DNA of 64,000 nt from Dyadobacter chenhuakuii (GCF_023821985.2 NZ_CP098805.1:3782001-3846000), one strand, 5' to 3'; counted from the first letter of the stretch, positions 16,761 through 26,013 are shown. Notes: generated from the letters alone by a model not told the origin. Program-made: numbers and translations.

Positions 16761-16842
16761 TCTATCAAGAGCTGTTGAATTATCCTTAACAATATCCGTC
16801 GAAACCCACCGCTACACGCCCTTGCTTCTACACGAAAAACTG

Positions 16843-18405
16843 TTAGGGAAGTAAATCTGTTTTCTTCATTCCCCTACTCCAACTCTCAAAAACCTTTTTC
16901 TGCAATTTGGTAGGGTTCTTCATCGGCGTAATGGTGAACGTCTTTTCCGTCTTATCACTTCCCACAACTTGCTTTGGCGCAGTGTCAATGTCAAACCCGG
17001 CATAGCCAAAATATTTTTTATAATCCGGTTCGGCGGTTGTGTAGATGTAAGTAAAAAGCTCATCCAGCGGCTTGCCGGCTACTTTTGTGATGGTTTCGCG
17101 GAGTTCGTTTTCTGTAAAGCCTCGTTTTTTGGATTTGTAGAAATCTTTGTAGAGTTTCCGCATGACGTCGTCGAGGGACTTTTTGTTTTGGGTTTCGTGG
17201 CGGATGGCGAAGTCGAAGAGGAGGCCGACGATGGGGCCTTTGCGGTAGACGGAAATGGTTTGATCTGCTCCTTCACCGGTTCTGCCGGATGGGCCGTCGG
17301 ACCAGGTTTGGGCGCTGGCCTGGGCCAGAGATTGGTGCAGGCGGCCGGGTTTGTTCTCTACTTCTGCAATGTGGCTTCTGTATGATTCCAGCATCTTTTC
17401 GGTGGTAATGAGTCCCGCTTCTTTCATGATAATAGGCTCGTAGTAAACCGTTAAGCCTTCTGAAACCCAGAGCATATTGGTGCGACTTCCGTTTTCGTAA
17501 TCGAATGGTCCGAGCTCTATCGGGCGGATTCTTTTGACATTGTAATGATGGAAATATTCGTGCGTAATGAAGCTTAACATGCCGTCCCAGCCCCGCGAAT
17601 TCAACTGATCTCCGCTGAAACTGATTGTGGTGGAATTCAAATGTTCGATGCCACCTTGTCCGGGCCCGATGGCGATGAATGTGTAATGTTTGTAAGGAAT
17701 GTCACCAATTAATGCGGAGGCTTTTTCGACAATCTTTTTGATGTCGGTCATTAATTTGACTTTATCAAACTCACCCAACTTATAACCAATAAACCGGTGC
17801 GGAATGCCTTTCACTTTGAATGGAGGCAGTTGTTCGAGGTTTCCGATCAGGAACGGGCTGTCGTATAGAATGTCGAAATCCGGTGCGGAATAGGTGAATT
17901 GCTTTTTAGGAATGGAATCCAGGCCAGTTGCTACATTGTGCCAATCCTTGTAGGGAATGATCGCCACTTCTGCCCGCGTATTGATCTTTTGATCCGGATA
18001 CATGAACATGCTCGCAGGCGTAATGTAGGCATGTGCGCTGTCGAGATAGCTGGTGGCGACGAATTTTCGGGTGGTTTTTACGTCGTAATCGATGGTTAAT
18101 GTGCTTGCTTTTTTGGTGTAAATCACCCAGCCGGTTTTGCCCGAACGCTTCCAATCTATGGCATTGCCATTGGAACCTTTAACTTTGAACTCATTGACAT
18201 TAGATGCGTAATCCATTAACTGATAATATCCTGGCGTCCAATCGGGCAATTTTAAAACCAAACTGTCGCCCTTTTCCGGCTCGTAGTTTAATGTTACGTG
18301 GAACGTGTGGCTGGATGGATTTTCCATTGACACCGCGTATTTCATCGGCTTTTGGGCAAAAGCGAGGCTGGTTGCTATGGAGAGATAGCAGATTAGTAAT
18401 TTCAT
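16843..18405 (-). CDS. M61 family metallopeptidase (glycyl-aminopeptidase type), no PDZ domain
   Basis: A 520-residue exported zinc peptidase with signal peptide (about 1-17, ending AFAQ). The N-terminal M61 beta domain is followed by a catalytic domain with the zinc motif HEYFHHYNVKRIRP and the downstream glutamate in SEGLTVYYE. Family members cleave N-terminal Gly or Ala residues. Most bacterial M61 proteins are about 580-640 residues with a C-terminal PDZ domain; here the protein stops shortly after the catalytic domain. It starts 14 bases after the M28 gene on the same strand, so the two peptidases are likely one operon. Confidence 0.9.
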   Translation of the reverse strand: MKLLICYLSIATSLAFAQKPMKYAVSMENPSSHTFHVTLNYEPEKGDSLVLKLPDWTPGYYQLMDYASNVNEFKVKGSNGNAIDWKRSGKTGWVIYTKKASTLTIDYDVKTTRKFVATSYLDSAHAYITPASMFMYPDQKINTRAEVAIIPYKDWHNVATGLDSIPKKQFTYSAPDFDILYDSPFLIGNLEQLPPFKVKGIPHRFIGYKLGEFDKVKLMTDIKKIVEKASALIGDIPYKHYTFIAIGPGQGGIEHLNSTTISFSGDQLNSRGWDGMLSFITHEYFHHYNVKRIRPIELGPFDYENGSRTNMLWVSEGLTVYYEPIIMKEAGLITTEKMLESYRSHIAEVENKPGRLHQSLAQASAQTWSDGPSGRTGEGADQTISVYRKGPIVGLLFDFAIRHETQNKKSLDDVMRKLYKDFYKSKKRGFTENELRETITKVAGKPLDELFTYIYTTAEPDYKKYFGYAGFDIDTAPKQVVGSDKTEKTFTITPMKNPTKLQKKVFESWSRGMKKTDLLP

Positions 18406-18419
18406 CGGTGTTTTTGAGG

Positions 18420-19970
18420 TTATCGGCCGACTCCCGCTGCTGTCTTTGCTTTGGGAAGATCTTTTCTTGGAATTTTCTGATCCAATTGCGCGGTGTTATA
18501 AACGAATGCGGCGACAACGACGGCCATTTGTTTTAGATCATCCATGACAAGTCGCTCGTACGTGTCCATATTGGTGTGGTGCGTGCGGGAGCCGTATTCA
18601 ATGCCGTCCTGAATAAATTGGAAACCGGGCAAACCCAAAGCATCGAAGCTCTGGTGATCGGTTCCGCCGGTATTGCGGGAAGTGACGGTTGGGTGATCGA
18701 TAATGTCGGAAAACGGTGCCAACCATTTTTCAAAAATCGCCCTTGGACCTTCGTTTCCTTGCAGATAAATTCCACGAATGCGGCCTGTGCCGTTATCAAT
18801 GTTATAATAAGCAGAAAGCTTCTCGTGTGCCGGCAGCAATTTAATGCTCTGCGGATCGCCAAACGTGTTTTTTACATAAGCACGCGAGCCATGCAACCCT
18901 TGTTCCTCACCCGACCAAAGCGCAATGCGTATGGTTCTTTTGGGTTTCAAGCCGGATGCCTGCAAAATCCGCACCGCTTCAAGCATGACGGTGCAACCCG
19001 CCGCATTATCCGTCGCGCCAGTCGCTGAATGCCATGAATCCAGGTGCCCGCCGAGCATAACCACTTCGTCTTTCAGCTTGGGATCTGCGCCGGGAATTTC
19101 GGCGATTACATTGCCGGTTGTAAGTTTTTTGTCAAAAAATGAAGTCTTTGATTCAGCTTCTAATGTTACAGGAATGCCGCTTTCAATGAGTCTTGCCACC
19201 AGTCCTGCGTGTTCGGGAGCCATTTCAAATGCGGGCCCGGCTAAGGGTGCATCGCCTTTGTAAGATGCGCCGTTGCTGGTGAAAAATGTGCCATGCTTTC
19301 CCGATCTACCTGCGAGTTCGAGGCTGATATTCTGGGCTTTCATGGTGCTGTCTACCCGGCTGCGGAAACTGCGCATGGTGCGCATGCGTTCGGCTTGTTC
19401 GGGTGTGAAGTTACTCTGCCCAAATGGCTGTGAGTTGGTCATTTTGTCCAAATCCTCCGTGGTGTAACGCACGGCATCGGGCTTGAATGATGGATCAGTG
19501 TCGGCATTGCCTTTTACCAAAACGATCTTTCCCGTCAGTTTTCCATCCGCATATTTTTTTAGATCTTCTTCATTCTGAATGTTTACAACCACAACCTCAC
19601 CTGTTATGGGCCCTTTTGTGCCAGAAGTCCAGGCCTTGGGAATGGCTATAAATGGCATATAATAAGGCTTGGTCATGGCCAGATAACTTTTTTCAACCTG
19701 CCAACCTTTTCCAAATTCGCCCCAATCTTCAATGCGAGAGTTCTGCAAACCCCACTTTTTCAGCTCACTCACCGACCATTCCGCAGCTCTCTGGAAGCCG
19801 GGAGAATTGGTAAGACGCGGGCCGGAAACATCAGTCAGCTGATGAGCGATTTCTTTGACTTTGGAATTCTCCATGCCCTCCTTCCGGATTTTGGCAATGG
19901 CAGCCTGATCAACTTCCTGAGCAAAAAGAAGCCCTGGACAGAATAGCAATGAATAAAATATCTTTTTCAT
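18420..19970 (-). CDS. M28 family exported aminopeptidase
   Basis: A 516-residue protein with signal peptide (about 1-17). It contains a PA-domain insertion (about 120-270) and an M28 zinc domain. Metal and catalytic residues are visible: GGHLDSW (about 307-313), ATDNAAG, SGEEQGLHGS, NIDNGTG and the final His in TRTHHTNMDT-type context (seen as SRTHHTNMDT). It should trim N-terminal residues from peptides in the periplasm or outside. Upstream lies the triple palindrome rather than an obvious promoter; downstream the M61 gene follows after 14 bases. Confidence 0.93.
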   Translation of the reverse strand: MKKIFYSLLFCPGLLFAQEVDQAAIAKIRKEGMENSKVKEIAHQLTDVSGPRLTNSPGFQRAAEWSVSELKKWGLQNSRIEDWGEFGKGWQVEKSYLAMTKPYYMPFIAIPKAWTSGTKGPITGEVVVVNIQNEEDLKKYADGKLTGKIVLVKGNADTDPSFKPDAVRYTTEDLDKMTNSQPFGQSNFTPEQAERMRTMRSFRSRVDSTMKAQNISLELAGRSGKHGTFFTSNGASYKGDAPLAGPAFEMAPEHAGLVARLIESGIPVTLEAESKTSFFDKKLTTGNVIAEIPGADPKLKDEVVMLGGHLDSWHSATGATDNAAGCTVMLEAVRILQASGLKPKRTIRIALWSGEEQGLHGSRAYVKNTFGDPQSIKLLPAHEKLSAYYNIDNGTGRIRGIYLQGNEGPRAIFEKWLAPFSDIIDHPTVTSRNTGGTDHQSFDALGLPGFQFIQDGIEYGSRTHHTNMDTYERLVMDDLKQMAVVVAAFVYNTAQLDQKIPRKDLPKAKTAAGVGR

Positions 19971-19987
19971 AGGAGCTGATTATCTTT

Positions 19988-20169
19988 TTGCCGGGGGCTT
20001 AAGCCCCCGGCAATGAATTGAGATAGAATTCTTTAATTTATTTTTTCAATTCCTGATTTCTCTTTTGCCGGGGGCTTAAGCCCCCGGCAATCAATTGAGA
20101 TAGATTCTTTAATTTATTTTTCTTCAATTTCTTGATTTCTCTTTTGCCGGGGGCTTAAGCCCCCGGCAA
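19988..20169. repeat. Three tandem copies of a 26-bp perfect palindrome
   Basis: The perfect palindrome with core CCGGGGGCTTAAGCCCCCGG, extended by TTG and CAA at its ends, occurs at 19988-20013, 20065-20090 and 20144-20169. The spacing is 77 and 79 bases, and the AT-rich spacers are also similar (AATTGAGATAGA, TTCTTTAATTTATTTTT), so the whole 77-79-bp unit is tandemly repeated. No T-run follows the hairpin on either strand, so it is not a standard terminator. It resembles REP/BIME-type extragenic palindromes and lies between the permease and the M28 gene. Confidence 0.92.
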
Positions 20170-20226
20170 GCTATTAGAATTAGAATACAGAGCTTAGATT
20201 CCTTTCAATTCTAGCAATCTTAAATT

Positions 20227-21654
20227 CTAAGCCTTAATCTCTTTTCTAGCAATAATATAATAAACCGGAATGCCCAGCAGCACAATGATCAATCCTGGCC
20301 AGGTGTATTCTGGCTTGTAAATAATGAGCAGAATGCAGAATGCCAACCCCATTATAATGTAAATGATTGGCAAAAATGGATAGCCAAATGCTTTGTAAGG
20401 CCTCTCCGCATCCGGTCTTTTTTTCCTTAGGATGAAAATCCCGACGATGGTTAGCATGTAAAACACGACCACTACAAACGAGATCATATCCAGCAGGTTA
20501 CCATATTTTCCGCTCAAGGCCCAGAGCGATGCGATTACACACTGGATCCAAAGGCCGAATTCCGGAACTGAATTCTTGTTAAGTTGTCCTACTTTGCTGA
20601 AAAACAGCCCGTCTTTGGCCATTGAATAGTAAACCCGCGCGCCGGACATAATCAGACCGTTATTACAACCGAATGTTGAAATCATGATCATTACTGCAAT
20701 AATGATCGTTCCCGAAGTGCCGAAAATGACGTGGGAAGCGGTTACAGCAACGCGGTCCTTGTCCGAAGCTGCGATTTCCTGCAAGGATAGCACGCCAGTG
20801 TACATGACATTGGTTAGCAAATAAATCACCGTCACAATGATGGTTCCTAATGCAAGGCTTAGCCCGATATTACGCTGCGGATTCTTGATTTCTCCCGCGA
20901 TGAAAGTTACATTATTCCAGGAATCACTACTAAAAATGGAGCCGACCATGGATGCTGCGATGGCGCCGAAAGCGGCGATAGTTGTATAAGAAGCAATGCT
21001 TCCGTCTACATTCAATTTGTGCATGTCCCACATTGTGGCTGAGTCCCAGTTGGCGGCCCAGACCTCTGGTTTCATAAAAAGCAAGCCAAAAACGATCAGA
21101 CCTAAAAGGCTTAAAAGCTTCGTTAATGTGAATGTGGTCTGGATAATTTTGCCACTGTTGACGCCGCGTGTATTGATGAACGTTAACAGCACAATGACGA
21201 CAATGGACAGTAATTGGGCGGGCGTTATTTGTAAAAATCCGAGATCGATGGCGACAATATCTTCGCTGAATTGAGGCAATAAATATGCTGTAAATTTGGC
21301 AAAAGCAACGGCAACGGCTGCGATGGTGGCGGTTTGTATCACGGTGAAAAAGCTCCAACCGTACAGGAAGCTGATCAGCGGATTATAGGCTTCTTTGAGA
21401 TAAATATACTGGCCGCCGGCTTTTGGAAACATCGCGCTTAACTCGCCGTAACTCAATGCTGCCGTGAGCGTCATAAAACCGGTGATTAACCACACAAACA
21501 TGAGCCAGCCCACGCTCCCGGTGTTGCGCGTAATGTCTGCGCTGACAATGAAAATCCCCGATCCGATCATACTGCCGGCAACGAGCATGGTTGCGTCTAC
21601 AAGACCTAATGAGGGTTTAAATGCGGTTTTTTCCGGGACGGATTCTACTGACAT
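20227..21654 (-). CDS. APC-superfamily amino-acid permease
   Basis: A 475-residue inner-membrane protein with about twelve helices and the APC start motif MLVAGSMIGSGIFIV, then an LSYGELSAMFPKAGGQYIYL segment typical of LAT/SteT-like exchangers and permeases (first helices and helix 3). It would take up or exchange amino acids. It lies 50 bases downstream of the DUF885 gene on the same strand and close to the hydroxyproline genes, so uptake of (hydroxy)proline or peptide-derived amino acids is plausible, but specificity cannot be read. The gene is followed by the triple palindrome. Confidence 0.92.
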   Translation of the reverse strand: MSVESVPEKTAFKPSLGLVDATMLVAGSMIGSGIFIVSADITRNTGSVGWLMFVWLITGFMTLTAALSYGELSAMFPKAGGQYIYLKEAYNPLISFLYGWSFFTVIQTATIAAVAVAFAKFTAYLLPQFSEDIVAIDLGFLQITPAQLLSIVVIVLLTFINTRGVNSGKIIQTTFTLTKLLSLLGLIVFGLLFMKPEVWAANWDSATMWDMHKLNVDGSIASYTTIAAFGAIAASMVGSIFSSDSWNNVTFIAGEIKNPQRNIGLSLALGTIIVTVIYLLTNVMYTGVLSLQEIAASDKDRVAVTASHVIFGTSGTIIIAVMIMISTFGCNNGLIMSGARVYYSMAKDGLFFSKVGQLNKNSVPEFGLWIQCVIASLWALSGKYGNLLDMISFVVVVFYMLTIVGIFILRKKRPDAERPYKAFGYPFLPIIYIIMGLAFCILLIIYKPEYTWPGLIIVLLGIPVYYIIARKEIKA

Positions 21655-21704
21655 AAAAGATTTTTGGGTTAGAAAAGGCAGGTTTCAAGTCTTAAAGTAC
21701 GCTT

Positions 21705-23492
21705 TTATTTGAAACTATAAAATTTCCACTTTGTTTTAAAATCGCGCGTTACGGGTTGATTGATCAATGTGGCCCTTACCATCTCAATGGGCATATTATT
21801 TTCCTTCATAATGGCGTCGTGGAAATCCTTGTATGTCATTTTGCCGCTGTCGACCAGTTCGTTTTTCAGGCTCAGGATCTGCAAGCCGCCGATGAGATAA
21901 GCCACCTGGTAAAGCGGACTGTAACTTCCTTCAAATGACCGGCGCACTTCGCCTTCCGCATTGGCACGTTCGTGACCGACTCTATCCACCAGAAAGTCAA
22001 TGCATTGCTGCGGGCCCCATTTGCCCAAATGATAATTGAGCGAGAAAATAATCCGTGCGCAACGGTGCATCCGCCAGAACAACATCCCGATCCGCTCCTC
22101 GGGCGTTTTGGCAAAACCCTTGTCATACAGCAGCAATTCCCAGTAAAGCGACCAGCCTTCCGTCCAAAACGGCGTCCTGAATTCGCTGCGGTAAGCCTTG
22201 TAACGGCTGTTCATATAATATTGCAAATGATGCCCCGGCACAAGCTCGTGATGAACCGTCGCCCGGGAAAAATAAGGATTGTTGCCGCGCATGCTCATGA
22301 GCTTATCTTCGTGCTGCATGGTGTTGGTGGGATAGGAAACGATAATGTCGCGGCCGCCCAGGAAGAATGGGTTAATGAGCTGTCGTTCAGGCGTCATCAT
22401 TTGCATTCCCCAGGTTTCGTCGGCGATTTCTGGATAATCGATCAGGTTGTTGGCGGTGATGAATGTTTTGGCGTCGTCGTAAAGTTTTAGGATCAGTTCG
22501 GGCTGGTTTCCGGCTTTTACGTAGCTGTTTTTGACCTTTTCCTGCGCCTTTTTCCAATCGTTTCCAAAACCCATTTCCTGCGATGCTTTCAGCAATTCCT
22601 TATCGCACCACGCAAATTCTTTGTTGGCAAGCTCTATCAATTCGTCCGGCGTGTAACTGATCATTTCTGCATCAAGCTGGCGAATCAGCTCTTCGCGGCC
22701 GATGGGAACGCCCTTAATGCCGCTGTTGTCGTCCTTTTGCGTTGTGCTCAGCTTGCCTTTGCTTTTGATTGTTTTGGCATAAGTATTCAAAGCGCTGTCC
22801 AATGCTTCGTAAGGCTCTGGAACCCACCATGTAAACATCGGATCATAACCTTTGTAAAACTCATAAGTGCTCTTCAACCTGGATTTTAATCCAGTTATCG
22901 CCTCTTCGCCGCGTTCTGCAAGAGGCATTTCAATGCTTTCTGTTTTTTTGAATGCGTCGAACGCTGTTTTAACTTCTTTTAAAATATCATTCAGCTGACT
23001 CGCAACTGCTTGTCCGTCAACGGTTGCGCCACGTCTCCGGCTTTTTTCCAATGCATAAATTTTGTCCGCAAACGGAAAATAGATTTTCACCGCATTATAT
23101 TCTTTTTCTTCTTTCAATAATGTCAGCAAATCGTCCTCAATGCTTCTTTTGAGCAAAATATAATCCACTTTTCCATAAATGCTCATGGCATTGAAATCGA
23201 GTTTGGCAAGCTGATCCAGATAATTCTGATCCACTTCGCGAAGGCGCTCCCGCTGTTCGGGCGAATTCAGGACACTGCTTGGCGCTCCGAAGCCGCCTCG
23301 TCCGCGCTCCATAGGCGAGTAAAAAGAGCGGATCGCTCGGGTGTCTTGGCCGTATTGAATGATGAGCCCGGCTGTTTCGCTCGTTTGTTCGTAAAGGTTA
23401 AATTTGCTTTGGGCAAAAGCTTTTGGAATAAAAATGGCTGCGCTTATCAGGAAAATAAGGCACAAGAAAGTTCTGTGGTTGAAAAGTTTCAT
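21705..23492 (-). CDS. DUF885 family protein (putative exported metallopeptidase-like)
   Basis: A 595-residue protein beginning with a clear signal peptide (MKLFNHRTFLCLIFLIS to AFAQ, about residues 1-28). The DUF885 core contains a zincin-like HELVPGH motif and, downstream, FWTEGWSLYWE, consistent with a gluzincin fold; activity in this family is poorly characterised. The frame remains open 23 codons further upstream, but that extension (containing CHTERSRS) is translated from a 23-bp intergenic repeat array and is not real coding sequence, so the start at 23492 is chosen. It lies between the D-hydroxyproline dehydrogenase gene terminator and the permease gene. Confidence 0.88.
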   Translation of the reverse strand: MKLFNHRTFLCLIFLISAAIFIPKAFAQSKFNLYEQTSETAGLIIQYGQDTRAIRSFYSPMERGRGGFGAPSSVLNSPEQRERLREVDQNYLDQLAKLDFNAMSIYGKVDYILLKRSIEDDLLTLLKEEKEYNAVKIYFPFADKIYALEKSRRRGATVDGQAVASQLNDILKEVKTAFDAFKKTESIEMPLAERGEEAITGLKSRLKSTYEFYKGYDPMFTWWVPEPYEALDSALNTYAKTIKSKGKLSTTQKDDNSGIKGVPIGREELIRQLDAEMISYTPDELIELANKEFAWCDKELLKASQEMGFGNDWKKAQEKVKNSYVKAGNQPELILKLYDDAKTFITANNLIDYPEIADETWGMQMMTPERQLINPFFLGGRDIIVSYPTNTMQHEDKLMSMRGNNPYFSRATVHHELVPGHHLQYYMNSRYKAYRSEFRTPFWTEGWSLYWELLLYDKGFAKTPEERIGMLFWRMHRCARIIFSLNYHLGKWGPQQCIDFLVDRVGHERANAEGEVRRSFEGSYSPLYQVAYLIGGLQILSLKNELVDSGKMTYKDFHDAIMKENNMPIEMVRATLINQPVTRDFKTKWKFYSFK

Positions 23493-23514
23493 CCAGGTCT
23501 GATTAAGGTTTATA

Positions 23515-23606
23515 CTTCGGCTTCGCTCAGTATGACAGTCGGCTTTGCTCAGCAATAACATTTCGGCTTCGCTCAGTATGACATTTAGACTTCGCTCAAT
23601 GGGACA
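23515..23606. repeat. Four tandem 23-bp repeats (GCTGAGCGAAG-type)
   Basis: Four consecutive 23-bp units at 23515-23537, 23538-23560, 23561-23583 and 23584-23606. Units 1 and 3 share TTCGGCTTCGCTCAGTATGA; units 2 and 4 are degenerate. The reverse complement (TGTCATACTGAGCGAAGCCG) is nearly the same as the arm of the large hairpin at 56624. Extending the DUF885 gene into this array produces a spurious CHTERSRS peptide. Confidence 0.9.
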
Positions 23607-23632
23607 GTTCTGTATGAAGTCTCTTATTAAAC

Positions 23633-23655
23633 AAAAAACCCGGACAGTTCCGGGT
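23633..23655 (-). terminator. Terminator of the hydroxyproline operon
   Basis: On the minus strand, ACCCGGA-ACTG-TCCGGGT (23655-23638) with a 7-bp stem and tetraloop is followed by six T. The stem begins on the last base of the TGA stop of the oxidoreductase gene. Confidence 0.88.
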
Positions 23656-24917
23656 CAATTATATCGTTCAGGATTGTAAAGTTTGATGTCGGCCGACAAT
23701 GCAGATTCGTTGGCCAGTTCCGCCACCATTTTGCCAGTTGCCGGTCCGAGACTGATGCCCATCATGCCATGACCACCGGCGACGATGAGGTTTTTCAGTT
23801 TTTTGCTGTAACCCAGATAAGGCAGCCCATCCGGCGAGCAAGGCCGGAAACCATACCAGATCCTTTCCTTGCCCGGAACAGCCACATTCAGCTCCGGATA
23901 ATATTGCGGAATGGAGTTTACGATCCCTTCTACGCGATTCATATTAATGTTGTCGTTCACCGCTGCAAGCTCCATGGTGCCGCCGAATCGCACTTGTCCG
24001 TTCATCGGCGTAACCGCAACGCGGGCTTCGATCAGCAATGCGGGATGTTCAATTTTATGCTCAGCATTCGGCTCCATGAAGGAATAACCCTTTCCAGGCA
24101 TGACAGGAATTGACAAACCTGCCAACTTCGAAAGCTCGGGAAGCCACGTTCCGCCGGTCATGATCACGAGGTCGCCTTCCACCGTTTTGGTTTCGGTTTG
24201 AACGCCTTTTATTTCTCCGTTTTTTATATCAAAACCCTTAACCTTTGCATTTAAAATCAACTCCGCGCCTTGTGCTTTAATGTATTTCAAAAGCTGCGAA
24301 AACAATGCGGTCGGGTATAAATGTGCGTCGCAATGATAATGCACTGCGCCTATCACGTCCAGCTGAATGTTGGGTTCGATCGCCTGAACTTGCTCCTTAG
24401 TAAGCATTTCAATGTCCAAACCGAGCTTTTGACCGTCCTTCGCCACGTGGATTTCTTCTTCTCCGGCTTTCTCGGTTTTGTAAAGCATCAGAATGCCTTT
24501 TTCTTCCAGTCCAAATTCAAAACCTTCTTCTTTGGCCAGATCTTCGTAAAGCTGCTTGCTTAGCAAATGGTAATCACGCAAATGAGGCGCGGCGCGTTCC
24601 ACATTGGCAGGCGTGGCGCTTTTCATGAATTTTAAACCCCATGAAACCAGTGACCAGTCGAGCGAAGGTTTTACGTAAAACGGACTGCGGCTGTCGAACA
24701 TCCATTTGATGCCTTTGGAGATCATGCCAGGAGCAGCCAGCGGAATAAAATGACTTGGAACGATCATTCCAGCATTGCCTTGCGAACAATTATCCGCCAG
24801 ATCGCCCTTATCAATCAACGTCACTTTCCAGCCACTTTTTAACAAATAGTAAGCCGAAGTCAACCCCATAATCCCGCCACCGATTATCGTGGCGCTTCCC
24901 TTTTTAGTGACTTGCAT
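23655..24917 (-). CDS. FAD-dependent oxidoreductase, probable D-hydroxyproline dehydrogenase (DadA family)
   Basis: A 420-residue soluble flavoprotein of the DAO/DadA family with the dinucleotide motif IIGGGIMGLTSAYYLL near the N-terminus and the FAD-closing region GLPYLG to GGHGMMGISLGPATG near the C-terminus. In context it should oxidise cis-4-hydroxy-D-proline, the product of the adjacent epimerase, to 1-pyrroline-4-hydroxy-2-carboxylate. The ATG at 24917 is chosen over a TTG eight codons upstream. A 94-base gap containing an inverted repeat separates it from the epimerase gene. The substrate is inferred from the cluster; generic D-amino acid oxidation is the alternative. Confidence 0.88.
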   Translation of the reverse strand: MQVTKKGSATIIGGGIMGLTSAYYLLKSGWKVTLIDKGDLADNCSQGNAGMIVPSHFIPLAAPGMISKGIKWMFDSRSPFYVKPSLDWSLVSWGLKFMKSATPANVERAAPHLRDYHLLSKQLYEDLAKEEGFEFGLEEKGILMLYKTEKAGEEEIHVAKDGQKLGLDIEMLTKEQVQAIEPNIQLDVIGAVHYHCDAHLYPTALFSQLLKYIKAQGAELILNAKVKGFDIKNGEIKGVQTETKTVEGDLVIMTGGTWLPELSKLAGLSIPVMPGKGYSFMEPNAEHKIEHPALLIEARVAVTPMNGQVRFGGTMELAAVNDNINMNRVEGIVNSIPQYYPELNVAVPGKERIWYGFRPCSPDGLPYLGYSKKLKNLIVAGGHGMMGISLGPATGKMVAELANESALSADIKLYNPERYN

Positions 24918-24926
24918 ATTGTTTAC

Positions 24927-25007
24927 TTCGGCTTTCGGCAATCAGCCGTCAGCATTTTTATAATATATGTTAACCTAAAATTCGATTGCCGATTGCCGAC
25001 CGCCGAA
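24927..25007. repeat. Imperfect inverted repeat between epimerase and dehydrogenase genes
   Basis: Seventeen-base arms TTCGGCTTTCGGCAATC (24927-24943) and GATTGCCGACCGCCGAA (24991-25007) pair with two mismatches around an AT-rich 47-base loop. A further GATTGCC copy lies at 24984-24990. It sits just upstream of the dehydrogenase start on the minus strand; it could shape the transcript between the two genes or be an extragenic palindrome. Confidence 0.7.
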
Positions 25008-25011
25008 TGCA

Positions 25012-26013
25012 TCAAATAACCTGAAACCCAAATGCATATGGATCTTCCTCGTCGTCGATGATGATTGTATTGTAACCCGTCACAACCGCCCAGCCTTCAA
25101 TGCCGGGGATGATCGCGGGCTTGTCTCCTATTGTCACTTCGTCTTCAACCGTTCCGGTGAATTTGGAACCGATGATGCTTTCGTGAATAAATTTGTCGCC
25201 TTTTTTGAGTTTTCCTTTGGCATGCCATTGTGCCATCCGCGCCGACGTTCCCGTTCCGCAGGGTGATCTGTCAATGGCTTTATCGCCGTAGAAAACTGCA
25301 TTGCGGGCCGTGGAAGTCTCCTCCAAAACGGCCCCAGCCCAGAGAAAATGGCTTAATCCATTGATATGCTCGTTTTCGGGATGGACGAATTTGTATTTTT
25401 CATTCATCCGCTGACGGCAAACGCGGCTCCAACTGATCAGCTGATCGGCGGTGTAATGTTCGAGACCTTTGAAGTTTTCCTGCGGATCCACTATGGCGTA
25501 AAAGTTGCCGCCATAAGAAACATCCACTTTCAATGTCCCAAGTTCAGGACATTCCACTTCGAGATTTTCAGCTGCCAAAAATGATTTTATATTGATCAGT
25601 TTAACAGATTTCACCCTTTTGCCTTCCTGCACATATTCAACCAAAACCAAACCGGCCGGTGTCTCCAGGCGCAGCTTACCAGGCACTTTTGGAATTACTA
25701 ATCCTTCTTGAATCGCAATCGTGACGGTGCCAATGGTCCCGTGGCCGCACATTGGGAGGCAGCCGCTGGTTTCAATGTAAAGCACGCCAATGTCATTTTC
25801 GGGATCGACGGGCGGATACAGAATGCTCCCGCTCATCATGTCGTGGCCGCGTGGCTCGAACATTAATCCTTTTCTGATCCAGTCAAATTCTTTCAAAAAG
25901 TGAAGCCTGCGCTCCATCATGCTATTGCCCTGCAAAAGCGGGCCGCCACCGGCCACCACCCGAACGGGATTCCCGCAAGTATGCGCGTCGATGCAGAAAA
26001 ACGTTTTTCTCAT
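25012..26013 (-). CDS. 4-hydroxyproline epimerase (proline racemase family)
   Basis: A 333-residue cytoplasmic enzyme converting trans-4-hydroxy-L-proline to cis-4-hydroxy-D-proline. Both catalytic cysteines are present: Cys 89 in MCGHGTIG and Cys 252 in PCGTGTSAR, which separates epimerases from the Cys-to-Thr/Ser trans-3-hydroxyproline dehydratases of the same family. The start codon overlaps the stop of the upstream semialdehyde dehydrogenase gene (TAATG), so the two are translationally coupled. The adjoining deaminase, dehydrogenase and ketoglutarate-semialdehyde dehydrogenase complete the pathway. Confidence 0.94.
   Translation of the reverse strand: MRKTFFCIDAHTCGNPVRVVAGGGPLLQGNSMMERRLHFLKEFDWIRKGLMFEPRGHDMMSGSILYPPVDPENDIGVLYIETSGCLPMCGHGTIGTVTIAIQEGLVIPKVPGKLRLETPAGLVLVEYVQEGKRVKSVKLINIKSFLAAENLEVECPELGTLKVDVSYGGNFYAIVDPQENFKGLEHYTADQLISWSRVCRQRMNEKYKFVHPENEHINGLSHFLWAGAVLEETSTARNAVFYGDKAIDRSPCGTGTSARMAQWHAKGKLKKGDKFIHESIIGSKFTGTVEDEVTIGDKPAIIPGIEGWAVVTGYNTIIIDDEEDPYAFGFQVI

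Noticed and set aside
19988..20169. CRISPR array
   Set aside because: Only three units, the repeat is a perfect palindrome and the spacers are similar to each other rather than unique; no cas genes nearby.
23493..23561. N-terminal extension of the DUF885 gene
   Set aside because: The extension translates the 23-bp repeat array; a strong signal peptide begins at 23492.
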